Positions 25,789-35,070 of a stretch of DNA of 64,000 bases are shown here, one piece after another (the first letter of the stretch is position 1; each line of letters opens with the position of its first letter). The translations under genes were made by a program, and so were the position numbers. The stretch comes from an uncultured Mediterranea sp. (lineage in GTDB: Bacteria > Bacteroidota > Bacteroidia > Bacteroidales > Bacteroidaceae): NCBI GenBank assembly GCA_945831575.1, contig CAMACX010000011.1, positions 1 through 64,000 of the forward strand. Reading direction: 5' to 3'. The notes below the pieces were generated by a model, which did not search any database, was not told the origin of the DNA, and was given only the letters and a program-made list of their open reading frames with translations.

Positions 25789-27110
25789 CGAACTACAGTT
25801 GATTCACCAATCCAACCGCCGATAGTCACGCGGTCGCCAGCCTTGATACCGAGCATGAAGAGGTCCTTCGTAGCAGGGGTATATTTGGCATAGGTATTGA
25901 TCAGTTCCTGAGCACGCTCTGCGCAGTCGGGGTTCACCTGCTTGGCTCGTTGCAGTTTGTCAATGACAAGGAAGAAAGTACACTTGTTGAGGGCAGGTTC
26001 ATCACTCCAGTTGGGAGCACCAGCAATAGCCTGAGCCATAAGGATGTAGGCATCACCGAAGCTCTCGTTGTAAGAGAGGGCCTTCTGGCAGTAGGAGCGG
26101 GCCTGAGAGTACTTCTTGGCACTCAGCAGGGCAAGGGCAGTAGCATAAGCCATTTCACACTTCTTGGAATCATCGGTCTCGTTGGTCAGAGCCTCATCAA
26201 AGAATTGCACAGCCATGTTGTAGTCACCCTTCTTGTAGTACATGTAGGCAACACCTACAGCAGCATCGGGCGTGGGGTTGATCTTGTACATGTATTCAGA
26301 AGCGCGGAAATAGACCTCGCTTTCGTTGCACTTCATCATCTTGAGGATAGCGATGGTCTTCTTCAGGAAGGCAGAGTCACCCTTGTTCTCTTCCACCTTA
26401 GCACCATAGATGTTTTGCAGAGATTCGCAGTCAGCTACACCGCTGTTGATGAACATGGCTACGAGATTCTCCTTGACGTTCTTCAGCTGTTCTTGCTTCT
26501 TCTCCTTGGTTTCGTTGGCAATGGCTTCGTCAACGTACTTCGAAGCATCGAGGTAATCCTGGAAGAACTGGTCGGTATGATTGCTATCGGCCTGCACCAT
26601 CTTCATGGAGATTTCGAGGAAGTAGTGAAGGATAGCGCCTTCAGTCTCACCTTTGGTGCTGTTGACTGACTGCGAAAGCCAAGCGTAAGCCTGCTTCAGG
26701 TCCATGTTGGGAGCGTAGAGGATGTAATCCACAGCCTTCGTGCCGAGAGCACCATCTACGGTGGGAACCTGTCCGGGCTTGAACTTCTTGGCAAATTCGG
26801 GCAGGTAGTGCATCTTCAAGTCATGTACACCCATCAGTTCATCGAAATACTTCTTGTAGTCAGCCGAATTGCGGTCCTTGATTTCCTTCAGGAAACTGGT
26901 GAGGATGGTAGTAGCATCCTTGAAGGTGTAATACTTCAGCGTGGGGCACTCCTTCAGCAGATCCATACAGGGTTTGTATGCATCCTTGTAGTTACCGGCG
27001 CGAACAGCCTCGTGAGAGATACTTGAGTTAGCGTTACAGCTGTTTTGAGCAAAGGTTGCTGTTGCTCCGCATGAGAGAAGCACTGCAGCGACAAGCGTCT
27101 TAATCTTCAT
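25785..27110 (-). CDS. Periplasmic TPR protein
   Basis: 441 aa with a signal peptide (MKIKTLVAAVLLSCGATATFAQ) and several TPR-like helix pairs from about residue 230 ('AVGVAYMYYKKGDYNMAVQFFDEAL...', 'ALALLSAKKYSQARSYCQKALSYNESFGDAYI'). It ends 'LFMLGIKAGDRVTIGGWIGESTVV'. Bacteroidales genomes often carry such a TPR protein next to lptC, but its role is not established. Coupled by a 4-bp overlap to lptC. Confidence 0.8.
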   Translation of the reverse strand: MKIKTLVAAVLLSCGATATFAQNSCNANSSISHEAVRAGNYKDAYKPCMDLLKECPTLKYYTFKDATTILTSFLKEIKDRNSADYKKYFDELMGVHDLKMHYLPEFAKKFKPGQVPTVDGALGTKAVDYILYAPNMDLKQAYAWLSQSVNSTKGETEGAILHYFLEISMKMVQADSNHTDQFFQDYLDASKYVDEAIANETKEKKQEQLKNVKENLVAMFINSGVADCESLQNIYGAKVEENKGDSAFLKKTIAILKMMKCNESEVYFRASEYMYKINPTPDAAVGVAYMYYKKGDYNMAVQFFDEALTNETDDSKKCEMAYATALALLSAKKYSQARSYCQKALSYNESFGDAYILMAQAIAGAPNWSDEPALNKCTFFLVIDKLQRAKQVNPDCAERAQELINTYAKYTPATKDLFMLGIKAGDRVTIGGWIGESTVVR

Positions 27111-27187
27111 CGTATTTATTTTTTTAAGTTATAATATCTTTAAAATCAATTTCTCATCTTTCCATTTAACCCACTTAACCCTATATA

Positions 27188-28453
27188 TTAGTCCACCTTG
27201 CGCTTGAAGAACCAACGTTCGTTGAAGGTCACTCCCACGCAGAGGCGGAAGGAGTTCTCGTTCAAGAAGTTGGCCTGCTTGCCTTCGGTACGGACAAACT
27301 GCGCAGAGAGGTTCACGTAGGAACGGGTGCGCGGTATCGGCAGACCGAATCCGGCGGTAAAGCCATACTCATCAGCGCCACGTACTCCCTGCACCCTATA
27401 GTAGGGGTTGGAGTAGAAGGCACCAATGCGATACTTCACATGCGAGAGGTAGCTGCGTCCCATGGGATTGGGGAAGTACTCAGCACCAAGGGCTATCTTC
27501 GTGCGGTTGCAGTAAGCCTCTTCGTTGCTCATGTAGCTGCTATTGCTCCACTGCTGGAGCAAGAGGTCGGCACTGACAGTCAAGCGCCCGTCATACTGGT
27601 AGGCTACGCCGAAGCCCAGCGTGGTGGGGATGCCGAAGGTGGCCACTGTATCGCGCGTATTGATGGTATAACCCAGCGACGAGTTACCGGTCTGCGTGGT
27701 GATGGTAGTGGTATTGTTCAAGTCATGACCGGGAGTGAAGACTACACCGACCGTAGCCTGATGCTTCTTGCTGAACTGATGGGTGTATTGCACACCCAGG
27801 TCAATCAGGTAGCTCTTGATGTCCACATCCACCGCACGCGAGAAGGGCAATATCGCCGAGTTGCTGGCGAAGCTCTCGCTCGTCGTACGCGAAATTTGCC
27901 CCCAAAGATACGAAATATTCGCACCCACCGAAAGATTTTTAAATATTTTAAATCCTGCACCCAGATAAATGCGATGCAGACCACCCTCTCCCTGGTAGGT
28001 CACGGTGTTGGCATTGTCTGCATTGACCTCATCGTCCATGGTGGTACCAAACTGATACCCTACGTTGGAGAAAGGAAGCAGGCCGAGGCTGATGCCGGCC
28101 CAGGGGGCGGCACGGAATTGCATCGAAATGTAGTCAAAGCTGGAGTTGTTGGCATTCATCTTGATGGTGCCGTTACTCAAGTTGTCTTTCTGAAGGGTAA
28201 CTCCCCCATCAAAGATGAAGGTCAAAGAATCGACTGCTGTGTAAGAAGCAGGGTTGGCCGAGTTGATATGGAAACGGTCTCTCAGCGCAAACGCTACTCC
28301 ACCCATCGCACGGCTGTTGGCCGAGCCATAGTCGGCCAGCTGTCCCAAACCGTAACGGGTATATGGAGAGTTCGTATTGTTCTGAGCCCATGCCCCCCCG
28401 CACATCAGAAGCGAGAGCAGTAGCAGCCATAACATCTGTCTTGATTTACTCAT
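27188..28453 (-). CDS. Outer-membrane beta-barrel protein
   Basis: 421 aa. A signal peptide (about 23 residues) is followed by 'NNTNSPYTRYGLGQLADYGSANSRAMGGVAFAL', a start typical of PorV/FadL-like Bacteroidetes barrels, then alternating amphipathic strands and a C-terminal aromatic-rich strand ('FRLCVGVTFNERWFFKRKVD'). Its ATG overlaps the coaX stop by 8 bp. The substrate is unknown. Confidence 0.82.
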   Translation of the reverse strand: MSKSRQMLWLLLLSLLMCGGAWAQNNTNSPYTRYGLGQLADYGSANSRAMGGVAFALRDRFHINSANPASYTAVDSLTFIFDGGVTLQKDNLSNGTIKMNANNSSFDYISMQFRAAPWAGISLGLLPFSNVGYQFGTTMDDEVNADNANTVTYQGEGGLHRIYLGAGFKIFKNLSVGANISYLWGQISRTTSESFASNSAILPFSRAVDVDIKSYLIDLGVQYTHQFSKKHQATVGVVFTPGHDLNNTTTITTQTGNSSLGYTINTRDTVATFGIPTTLGFGVAYQYDGRLTVSADLLLQQWSNSSYMSNEEAYCNRTKIALGAEYFPNPMGRSYLSHVKYRIGAFYSNPYYRVQGVRGADEYGFTAGFGLPIPRTRSYVNLSAQFVRTEGKQANFLNENSFRLCVGVTFNERWFFKRKVD

Positions 28454-29171
28454 TATTATATAGTACTATGCGATTGAGTCCTTTTAATACCAAAAATTTG
28501 TCTGCAAAGATGATATTTTTTAAGTTTGTATCAAAAGAAAATCGACAACCGCCCGTTAAAAAAACCAAAAGTTGAGGATATTTATGCTTAAAGGCCCGAA
28601 TATAGCCCTCAATTTCGTGTTGAAGCCCCCAAATTGCACCTGCCCGGAGGGCCGTTTCGGTACTATTTCCCACCTCCAGAAGCTCGCCTTCGGGAGGGAC
28701 GAGCGGGAGGCGTGAAGTAAACTGATGCATCGCTTTGAGCCGCATCTCCAACCCCGGGGAGATGTTGCCTCCATGGTAACAACCCGTGGCATCAACAAAC
28801 TCATAGGTGACGCAGGTACCGGCATCAATGACGAGCAAGTCGCGACCCGGCTGAACCTGCTGTGCGCCGACCACAGCAGCCAAGCGATCGAGGCCGAGTG
28901 TCTCTGGTGTAGAGTAAGCGTTACGGATCGGCGTTTGCACGGCATGTGTGAATTGCAAGCACGGGACGCGAACCGTGCTAATACGGGAGGTAGCAATTGC
29001 AGACAGGTCAACCACCGAACACCAGATAGCCTGTTTGAACGGATATTTGGCAAAGAAGTGGGGTAACTCCTCAAGGGTCTCGTTGGAGGTATAGGCTACC
29101 TCCACCAGTTCCTCTCCACGGAAAGCAGCCATTTTGGCCACCGTATTGCCAATGTCAATGACGAGTTGCAT
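28446..29171 (-). CDS. coaX: Type III pantothenate kinase CoaX
   Basis: 241 aa from the ATG at 29171 (MQLVIDIGNTVAKMAAF); the longer ORF-track start adds an unrelated extension. First step of CoA synthesis. Motifs: 'DIGNT' phosphate-binding loop, 'TPETLGLDRLAAVVGA', 'LLVIDAGTCVTYEFVD', 'GGNISPGLEMR', and a 'FLTGG' near the C-terminus. Confidence 0.93.
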   Translation of the reverse strand: MQLVIDIGNTVAKMAAFRGEELVEVAYTSNETLEELPHFFAKYPFKQAIWCSVVDLSAIATSRISTVRVPCLQFTHAVQTPIRNAYSTPETLGLDRLAAVVGAQQVQPGRDLLVIDAGTCVTYEFVDATGCYHGGNISPGLEMRLKAMHQFTSRLPLVPPEGELLEVGNSTETALRAGAIWGLQHEIEGYIRAFKHKYPQLLVFLTGGCRFSFDTNLKNIIFADKFLVLKGLNRIVLYNNE

Positions 29172-29184
29172 GAGTCCACCTATT

Positions 29185-29928
29185 TTATTTATGAGCTGCC
29201 ACATGTTCCTGCATGCGCTTCTGCTCCTCGATGAGGGTTCTGTTCTCGCGTGCCTTCTCCAGGAACTCCTTCACCAACGGGTCAGCCTTGAACTCCATCG
29301 GAGCACTCTTCATCAGTTCCTCTATCTGAGGAGTAATCAAGGGATAGGGCAACGTGCTGCACATCATCATGAAGATGCTGGGTCCCAGTACGTTGGAAAA
29401 GTTTGCTGTAATAAATTGCTTGATATAGTCATTCATCTCATTGAGCAGCGCCTCACCCTCCTGGGTCAGTTGGGCACGCACCTCATCGAGGTCAGCACCT
29501 TCGAGCACGAGTCGCGCCTCCTTACGGTCCAGCTCCTCAATCTTCGTCTCCATCTCGTTGCGCTTGTGGATAAACTCATACAGCTTGTCGTTGAGCGGCG
29601 TACCCTTGGCCTCCAGCAGACCGTTGGAGATGGTCACCTCCACCGTCCCTCGCTCAAGAACCAGCGGCATCAGGTTTTCACCATCCATGAAAAGCGCCAC
29701 CATACGTGCCGTATCAGCAAGTCCGCTCATCTTGAAGAGGCCATGCTCCACGTCTGCCGAGTCCACGGACACCCACTCCCCATCCTTAAAGGTACGGAGA
29801 AAGAGTTTTTTGCCGTCAATACCTGCCACAGAGGAGCTTCCCTCCACTTTATAATTTTTGCTGCATGAAGCCAAGAAGAGCACCACGCTCAGGCAGCAAA
29901 ACAGACGAATCGTACTTGTTGAAAACAT
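29185..29928 (-). CDS. DUF4369-domain lipoprotein
   Basis: About 247 aa from MFSTSTIRLF. Lipoprotein signal 'CCLSVVLFLASC', then a DUF4369-like domain ('YKVEGSSSVAGIDGKKLFLRTFKDGEWVSVDSADVEHGLFKMSG'), then a helical, charged C-terminal half. DUF4369 often sits at the N-terminus of thioredoxin-like proteins, but no thioredoxin domain is present. The ORF-track ATG (29949) would leave almost no leader after the -7 element at 29960-29967, so I favour 29928. Confidence 0.8.
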   Translation of the reverse strand: MFSTSTIRLFCCLSVVLFLASCSKNYKVEGSSSVAGIDGKKLFLRTFKDGEWVSVDSADVEHGLFKMSGLADTARMVALFMDGENLMPLVLERGTVEVTISNGLLEAKGTPLNDKLYEFIHKRNEMETKIEELDRKEARLVLEGADLDEVRAQLTQEGEALLNEMNDYIKQFITANFSNVLGPSIFMMMCSTLPYPLITPQIEELMKSAPMEFKADPLVKEFLEKARENRTLIEEQKRMQEHVAAHK

Positions 29929-29959
29929 ACAATCAGTGATTTTAGCCATTATATGGGCG

Positions 29960-29967
29960 CAAAGATA
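29960..29967 (-). promoter_or_regulatory. -7 element (TATCTTTG) for the DUF4369-coaX-barrel operon
   Basis: Exact TAnnTTTG on the minus strand, 32 bp before the proposed ATG at 29928. It is divergent from the DPP7 promoter. Confidence 0.5.
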
Positions 29968-30020
29968 TTAATAATCCTTATAATATTAGGTAAAAGAAAG
30001 GTTTTTTGAGCCGGTTTACG

Positions 30021-30028
30021 TATTTTTG
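30021..30028 (+). promoter_or_regulatory. -7 element (TATTTTTG) for the DPP operon
   Basis: Exact TAnnTTTG 52 bp before the ATG at 30080. A TTTG at 30005-30008 is closer than the usual -33 spacing. Confidence 0.5.
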
Positions 30029-30079
30029 CACAAAGAATAGAACGAAATTTGCAACAATAAAAAAAAGACATAAAAGCAT

Positions 30080-32248
30080 ATGACAATGAAACATTACCTA
30101 CAACAGGCCCTGGCATTCTGCCTTATCGCCTTATTCACCCTTGCGGTGCATGCCGACGAGGGCATGTGGTTGCTCCAGCTCATGAAGCAGCAAAACTCAA
30201 TAGACCTGATGAAAAAGCAAGGTCTGAAGCTGGAGGCCGATGATCTCTACAACCCCAACGGCGTGAGCCTGAAGGATGCCGTGGGTATCTTCGGCGGTGG
30301 TTGCACCGGTGAGATTATCTCACCTGAAGGACTGATTCTCACCAACCACCACTGCGGCTACGGTGCCATCCAGCAACACAGCAGCGTGGAGCACGACTAT
30401 CTGACTGATGGCTTCTGGGCCATGACCCGCGAACAGGAGCTCCCCACCCCGGGACTGAAATTCCGGTTCGTACACCGCATCGTCGATGTCACCGACCTCA
30501 TCAACGAGCGAATCAAGGCCGGCAAGGTGAGCGAGACCGATGCCATGACCAACGGATTTCTAAGACACTTCGCCCAAGAGCAGTTGGAGAAGAGCGACCT
30601 GAAGGGTAAGCCCGGCATCATCGCCCAGGCCCTCCCCTTCTATGCCGGCAACAAGTACTACCTCTTCTACTACAAGGTATATAGTGACGTACGCATGGTC
30701 GCCGCTCCCCCTTCGAGCGTGGGTAAGTTTGGCGGCGAGACAGACAACTGGATGTGGCCCCGCCACACGGGTGACTTCTCCATGTTCCGCATCTATGCCG
30801 ATGCCAACGGCGAACCTGCCGACTACAGCCCCAGCAACGTTCCCCTGAAGACCCCCAAGTTCCTCCCCATCTCTCTGAAAGGCGTGGATGAGAACGATTA
30901 TGCCATGGTGATGGGCTTCCCTGGCAGCACCAGCCGCTACCTGACACAGAGCGAGGTGAAGCAACGCATGGAGGCCGACAACCAGTCAAAGATTGACATG
31001 CGCACCATCTACCTGGACGTACTGCGCGAGTGGATGGCCAAGAGCGATAAAATCCGCATCCAATATGCCAGCAAGTTTGCCGGCAGCAGCAACTACTGGA
31101 AGAACTCCATCGGTATGAACAAGGCCATCATCGACAACGACGTGCTCGGCACAAAAGCAGAAATCGAACGTCGCTACGCCGAATGGGCCAAAGGTAAGCC
31201 CGAATATGAAGGCGTTGTGGAGAAGATAGATGCCATCGTAGCAGAGCAGAAAGAGGCTCGTCGCCAATCCATGTATCTGGTAGAAGCCCTTCTTAGCCCC
31301 ATCAAGCTCTGCAGTCACGAGGCTGGCCAGACCCTGCTCAAGGCGCTTCAAGAGAAGAACGACTCCCTGCTGGAGGCTGGCAAAAAGGCATTGCAGAAGG
31401 AATTTGACCGCATACACAACAAAGATTATGACCATGAGGTGGAGCGTGCCGTAGCCAAAGCCATGTTGCCTGCTGTAACCCAATATGTCGATGCAGCCAA
31501 CCTTCCGGCCTTCTACCAGACCATCGAGAAGAAGTACAAGGGCGATTACAACGCCTACGTGGATTACTGGTTCAACAACTCCGTTCTCGCCACCCGCGAA
31601 AATTTGGACAAGTTCCTCAAAAAGCCTTCATTGAAGGTATTAGAGAACGATCCCGCAATCTCCTTCTATGAGGATACATACAAGGCTCTGATGGCTACCC
31701 AATCCGGTGTCATGGAGAGTGGCAAGGAACTTCCCCTGCTCCACAAGGCTTATATCCGCGGCTTGAATGAGATGAAGCAGCCCGTCCCCTCCTACCCCGA
31801 TGCCAACTTCACCATACGTCTGACCTACGGCAACGTGAAGCCCTACAGCCCCAAGGATGGTGTTCACTACAAGTACTTCACGACCACCGACGGCATCCTG
31901 GAGAAAGAGAATCCTGAAGACCCCGAGTTTGTAGTTCCTGCTAAACTGAAAGAACTCATCCTGAAGAAAGACTTTGGCCGCTACGCCATGGCCGATGGCA
32001 CGATGCCTGTCTGCTTCCTCACCACCAACGACATCACCGGTGGTAACTCCGGAAGTCCCGTCATCAACGGCGAGGGACAGTTGATAGGTGCCGCTTTCGA
32101 TGGCAACTGGGAATCACTGAGTGGCGACATCAACTTTGACAATGCACTGCAACGCTGCATTGCCGTTGATATCCGCTACGTGCTCTTCATCCTCGACAAG
32201 CTCGGCAATTGCCAGCACCTCATCAACGAGATGAATATTGTAGAATAA
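30080..32248 (+). CDS. S46 family dipeptidyl-peptidase, DPP7 type
   Basis: 722 aa exported serine exopeptidase removing dipeptides from peptide N-termini in the periplasm. A signal peptide ends '...[12 protein letters not shown]'. The S46 triad positions are visible: His in '[12 protein letters not shown]', Asp in the '[20 protein letters not shown]' region, Ser in 'GGNSGSPV'. Eighteen residues after that Ser comes Gly ('FDGNW'), the residue that in characterised P. gingivalis enzymes marks DPP7 (hydrophobic P1), not DPP11. Specificity is inferred from this residue. Confidence 0.9.
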   Translation: MTMKHYLQQALAFCLIALFTLAVHADEGMWLLQLMKQQNSIDLMKKQGLKLEADDLYNPNGVSLKDAVGIFGGGCTGEIISPEGLILTNHHCGYGAIQQHSSVEHDYLTDGFWAMTREQELPTPGLKFRFVHRIVDVTDLINERIKAGKVSETDAMTNGFLRHFAQEQLEKSDLKGKPGIIAQALPFYAGNKYYLFYYKVYSDVRMVAAPPSSVGKFGGETDNWMWPRHTGDFSMFRIYADANGEPADYSPSNVPLKTPKFLPISLKGVDENDYAMVMGFPGSTSRYLTQSEVKQRMEADNQSKIDMRTIYLDVLREWMAKSDKIRIQYASKFAGSSNYWKNSIGMNKAIIDNDVLGTKAEIERRYAEWAKGKPEYEGVVEKIDAIVAEQKEARRQSMYLVEALLSPIKLCSHEAGQTLLKALQEKNDSLLEAGKKALQKEFDRIHNKDYDHEVERAVAKAMLPAVTQYVDAANLPAFYQTIEKKYKGDYNAYVDYWFNNSVLATRENLDKFLKKPSLKVLENDPAISFYEDTYKALMATQSGVMESGKELPLLHKAYIRGLNEMKQPVPSYPDANFTIRLTYGNVKPYSPKDGVHYKYFTTTDGILEKENPEDPEFVVPAKLKELILKKDFGRYAMADGTMPVCFLTTNDITGGNSGSPVINGEGQLIGAAFDGNWESLSGDINFDNALQRCIAVDIRYVLFILDKLGNCQHLINEMNIVE

Positions 32249-32339
32249 TATTATAATAGGTACGCACGTACATATTTAATTAGTTACAAGCTATGAGCTG
32301 CATGTTTTAGCTACAAGTGATAAGTAAATGATATTGCAT

Positions 32340-34517
32340 ATGAAGAAGAGACTATACCTCTCGCTGATGGCAGCTGCCCTACTGGCTCCGTCGCTTCATG
32401 CCGATGAGGGCATGTGGATGCTCACCGACCTGAAGAAGCAGAATGCTGTGGCCATGCAGGAACTGGGCTTGCAGATACCCGTGGAGGAGATCTACTCCCC
32501 CGAGGGCATCAGCCTGAAGGATGCGGTGGTACACTTCGGACGGGGATGCACTGGTGAAGTCATCTCCTCTGAAGGTCTTGTGCTCACCAACCACCACTGC
32601 GGCTACGGCTCCATCCAGCAGCTCAGCAGTGTGGAGCACGACTACCTGACTGATGGTTTCTGGGCCATGAAGCGAAGCGAAGAGCTTCCCTGCAAGGGAC
32701 TCACCATCACCTTCATTGACCGCATCCTTGATGTCACCTCCTTCGTGGAGGAGCAGCTTAAGAAGGATCCTGACCCACAAGGCACCAACTACCTATCTCC
32801 CAAGTACCTGCGTTCCATCACGCCCCGCTTCCTCGAAGCGGAGCAGATTGTGCTAAGAACCGGAGAAAGTGCAGAGCTGAAGGCCTTCTATGGCGGCAAC
32901 CGATACTACCTCTTCATCAAGACTACCTACAGTGATATCCGTCTGGTAGGTGCTCCTCCATCGAGTATCGGAAAGTTTGGAGCCGACACCGACAACTGGA
33001 TGTGGCCCCGCCATACGGGTGACTTCTCTATCTTCCGCATCTATGCTGATGCACAAGGCAAGCCGGCTTCATATAGTCCCGACAACCAACCGCTGAAGGT
33101 AAAGAGACACCTCACCATCAACCTTGACGGCTACAACGAGGGTGACTTTGCCTTCGTAATGGGCTTCCCTGGCTCTAACTGGCGCTACATGATCAGCGAC
33201 GAAGTGGAAGAACGAATGCAGACCACGAACTTCATGCGTCACCATGTACGCGACGTACGTCAGCAAGTGCTGATGAAGGAGATGCTAGCCGATGATGCCG
33301 TGCGGATCCACTATGCCAGCAAGTACGCCTCCAGCGCCAACTACTGGAAGAACGCCATCGGTATGAATGAAGGACTCATTCGCCTCAAGGTGCTTGACAC
33401 CAAGCGTACACAGCAGGAGGCACTCCTAGCGCGTGGCCGTGAGCTGGGTACTCCCATCTACCAAGCCGCGTTTGACACGATTCGAAGCATCGTTGGCCGC
33501 CGTCACGACCTACTCTACCACCAGCAGGCCCTTGGTGAAGCGTTGGTCGGTGCCCTTGACTTCATGCGCATACCTCCCACAACCGGGCTGCTTACAGCCC
33601 TCAAGAGTAAGGACAAAGCAGCAATCCAAGCAGCAGCCGACTCACTCAGACCACGTGTAGAGCGCTACTTTGCCTCTGTGCCCTTCCCTGAGGTGGAGCG
33701 TAAGGTGGGCAAAGCCATGCTCCGCACCTACAAGCAGTACATTCCCGATGAGCAACGCATCAGCATCTTTGCCGTCATTGACAAATACTTCAATGGCGAC
33801 AGTGATGCCTTCGTAGATGCCTGCTTCGAGCAATCCATCTTCGGCAGTCCAGAGAACTTCGACCGCTTCATCCGCAAGCCCAACCTCAAGCAGCTCGTCA
33901 ACGACTGGATGGTACTCTTCCAGCAGAGCATTAACGCTGGCCAGATGCAGCTTGGCCTCAGCATGATGGACATCAGCGCCCACTATAATGAAGCCCACCG
34001 CACCTGGGTTCGGAGCATGATGGAGATGAAGCAAGCCAACGGTCAGCCTATCTACCCCGATGCCAACTCCACCCTGCGCCTCACCTACGGCCGTGTACGT
34101 CCTTACGAGCCAGCCGACGGCGTAGTGTACAACTACTATACCACACTGAAAGGCGTGATGGAGAAAGAAGACCCCACCAACCCCGAATTCATCGTACCGA
34201 GCCGTCTCAAGCAACTTTACCAAACGAAGGACTATGGCCGCTATGCCCTCTCTAACGGAGAGATGCCCGTGGGCTTCATCATCGACACGGACAACACTGG
34301 AGGTAATTCGGGCAGTCCAGTCTTTAATGCACGAGGCGAGCTGATCGGCACTGGCTTCGACCGCAACTACGAAGGCCTGACGGGCGACATTGCCTTCCGT
34401 CCCTCGTCACAACGTGCCGTCTGCGTAGATATCCGCTACACCCTCTTTATTATCGAGAAGTATGCTGGAGCCAAACACTTAGTCGATGAGATGACCATTA
34501 TTCAAACAACTGAATAA
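32340..34517 (+). CDS. S46 family dipeptidyl-peptidase, DPP11 type
   Basis: 725 aa paralogue of the preceding gene; start at the ATG 32340 (MKKRLYLSLM). The signal peptide ends 'LLAPSLHA-DEGMW'. Triad segments are '[12 protein letters not shown]', '[20 protein letters not shown]' and 'GGNSGSPV'. At the specificity position, 18 residues after the Ser, it has Arg ('FDRNY'), the hallmark of DPP11, which prefers Asp/Glu at P1. With the DPP7-type neighbour it covers hydrophobic and acidic dipeptides. Confidence 0.9.
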   Translation: MKKRLYLSLMAAALLAPSLHADEGMWMLTDLKKQNAVAMQELGLQIPVEEIYSPEGISLKDAVVHFGRGCTGEVISSEGLVLTNHHCGYGSIQQLSSVEHDYLTDGFWAMKRSEELPCKGLTITFIDRILDVTSFVEEQLKKDPDPQGTNYLSPKYLRSITPRFLEAEQIVLRTGESAELKAFYGGNRYYLFIKTTYSDIRLVGAPPSSIGKFGADTDNWMWPRHTGDFSIFRIYADAQGKPASYSPDNQPLKVKRHLTINLDGYNEGDFAFVMGFPGSNWRYMISDEVEERMQTTNFMRHHVRDVRQQVLMKEMLADDAVRIHYASKYASSANYWKNAIGMNEGLIRLKVLDTKRTQQEALLARGRELGTPIYQAAFDTIRSIVGRRHDLLYHQQALGEALVGALDFMRIPPTTGLLTALKSKDKAAIQAAADSLRPRVERYFASVPFPEVERKVGKAMLRTYKQYIPDEQRISIFAVIDKYFNGDSDAFVDACFEQSIFGSPENFDRFIRKPNLKQLVNDWMVLFQQSINAGQMQLGLSMMDISAHYNEAHRTWVRSMMEMKQANGQPIYPDANSTLRLTYGRVRPYEPADGVVYNYYTTLKGVMEKEDPTNPEFIVPSRLKQLYQTKDYGRYALSNGEMPVGFIIDTDNTGGNSGSPVFNARGELIGTGFDRNYEGLTGDIAFRPSSQRAVCVDIRYTLFIIEKYAGAKHLVDEMTIIQTTE

Positions 34518-34528
34518 TAATTAAAGAA

Positions 34529-35059
34529 ATGATGAAACAGAAACAAGGACTTCTCCTGCTGATTCTGCTGCTGACCGTAGCCGGCACCTCAGCTTGCAAC
34601 AATCGTCCCTCCTCAGGACAGGCTGTTGAAAGTGACACGCTGCGTAGCGAAGCTGTAGCCTCACCCACCGATACCCTACCTCAGGGAGAGGTTATCGTGA
34701 TGAACAAGGCCCTCTTCATTGAGTGTGTGTTCGACTACGAAAAGAGCAGCGTGTGGAAGTACAAAGGTGCGCTTCCTGCCATCATCGACCTCTATGCCGA
34801 CTGGTGCGGTCCCTGCCGTCGCGTGGCTCCCATCATGCAGGAGCTGGCGCGCGAGTATGCCGGACGCATCGTCATCTATAAGGTCAATGTGGATAAGGAG
34901 CGTGAATTGGCAGCCCTCTTTCAGGCCAATTCCATCCCTACCTTCGTCTTCATACCGAAGGATGAACTACCCCAACTGATGCAGGGAGCCACGACCAAAG
35001 AGAACTACAAGCAGGCAATTGACACCTTCTTGCTAAAAGAACAAAATGAACAAAATTAA
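34529..35059 (+). CDS. Thioredoxin-fold lipoprotein
   Basis: 176 aa. Lipoprotein signal with 'AGTSAC', a roughly 40-residue linker, then a compact thioredoxin domain: 'IIDLYADWCGPCRRVAP' (classic CGPC), 'IVIYKVNVDKERELAALF' and cis-Pro 'SIPTFVFI'. A periplasm-facing thiol oxidoreductase. It starts 11 bp after DPP11 and ends 11 bp before the LruC gene, so the four genes look like one operon. Confidence 0.9.
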   Translation: MMKQKQGLLLLILLLTVAGTSACNNRPSSGQAVESDTLRSEAVASPTDTLPQGEVIVMNKALFIECVFDYEKSSVWKYKGALPAIIDLYADWCGPCRRVAPIMQELAREYAGRIVIYKVNVDKERELAALFQANSIPTFVFIPKDELPQLMQGATTKENYKQAIDTFLLKEQNEQN

Positions 35060-35070
35060 TACATTTACCA

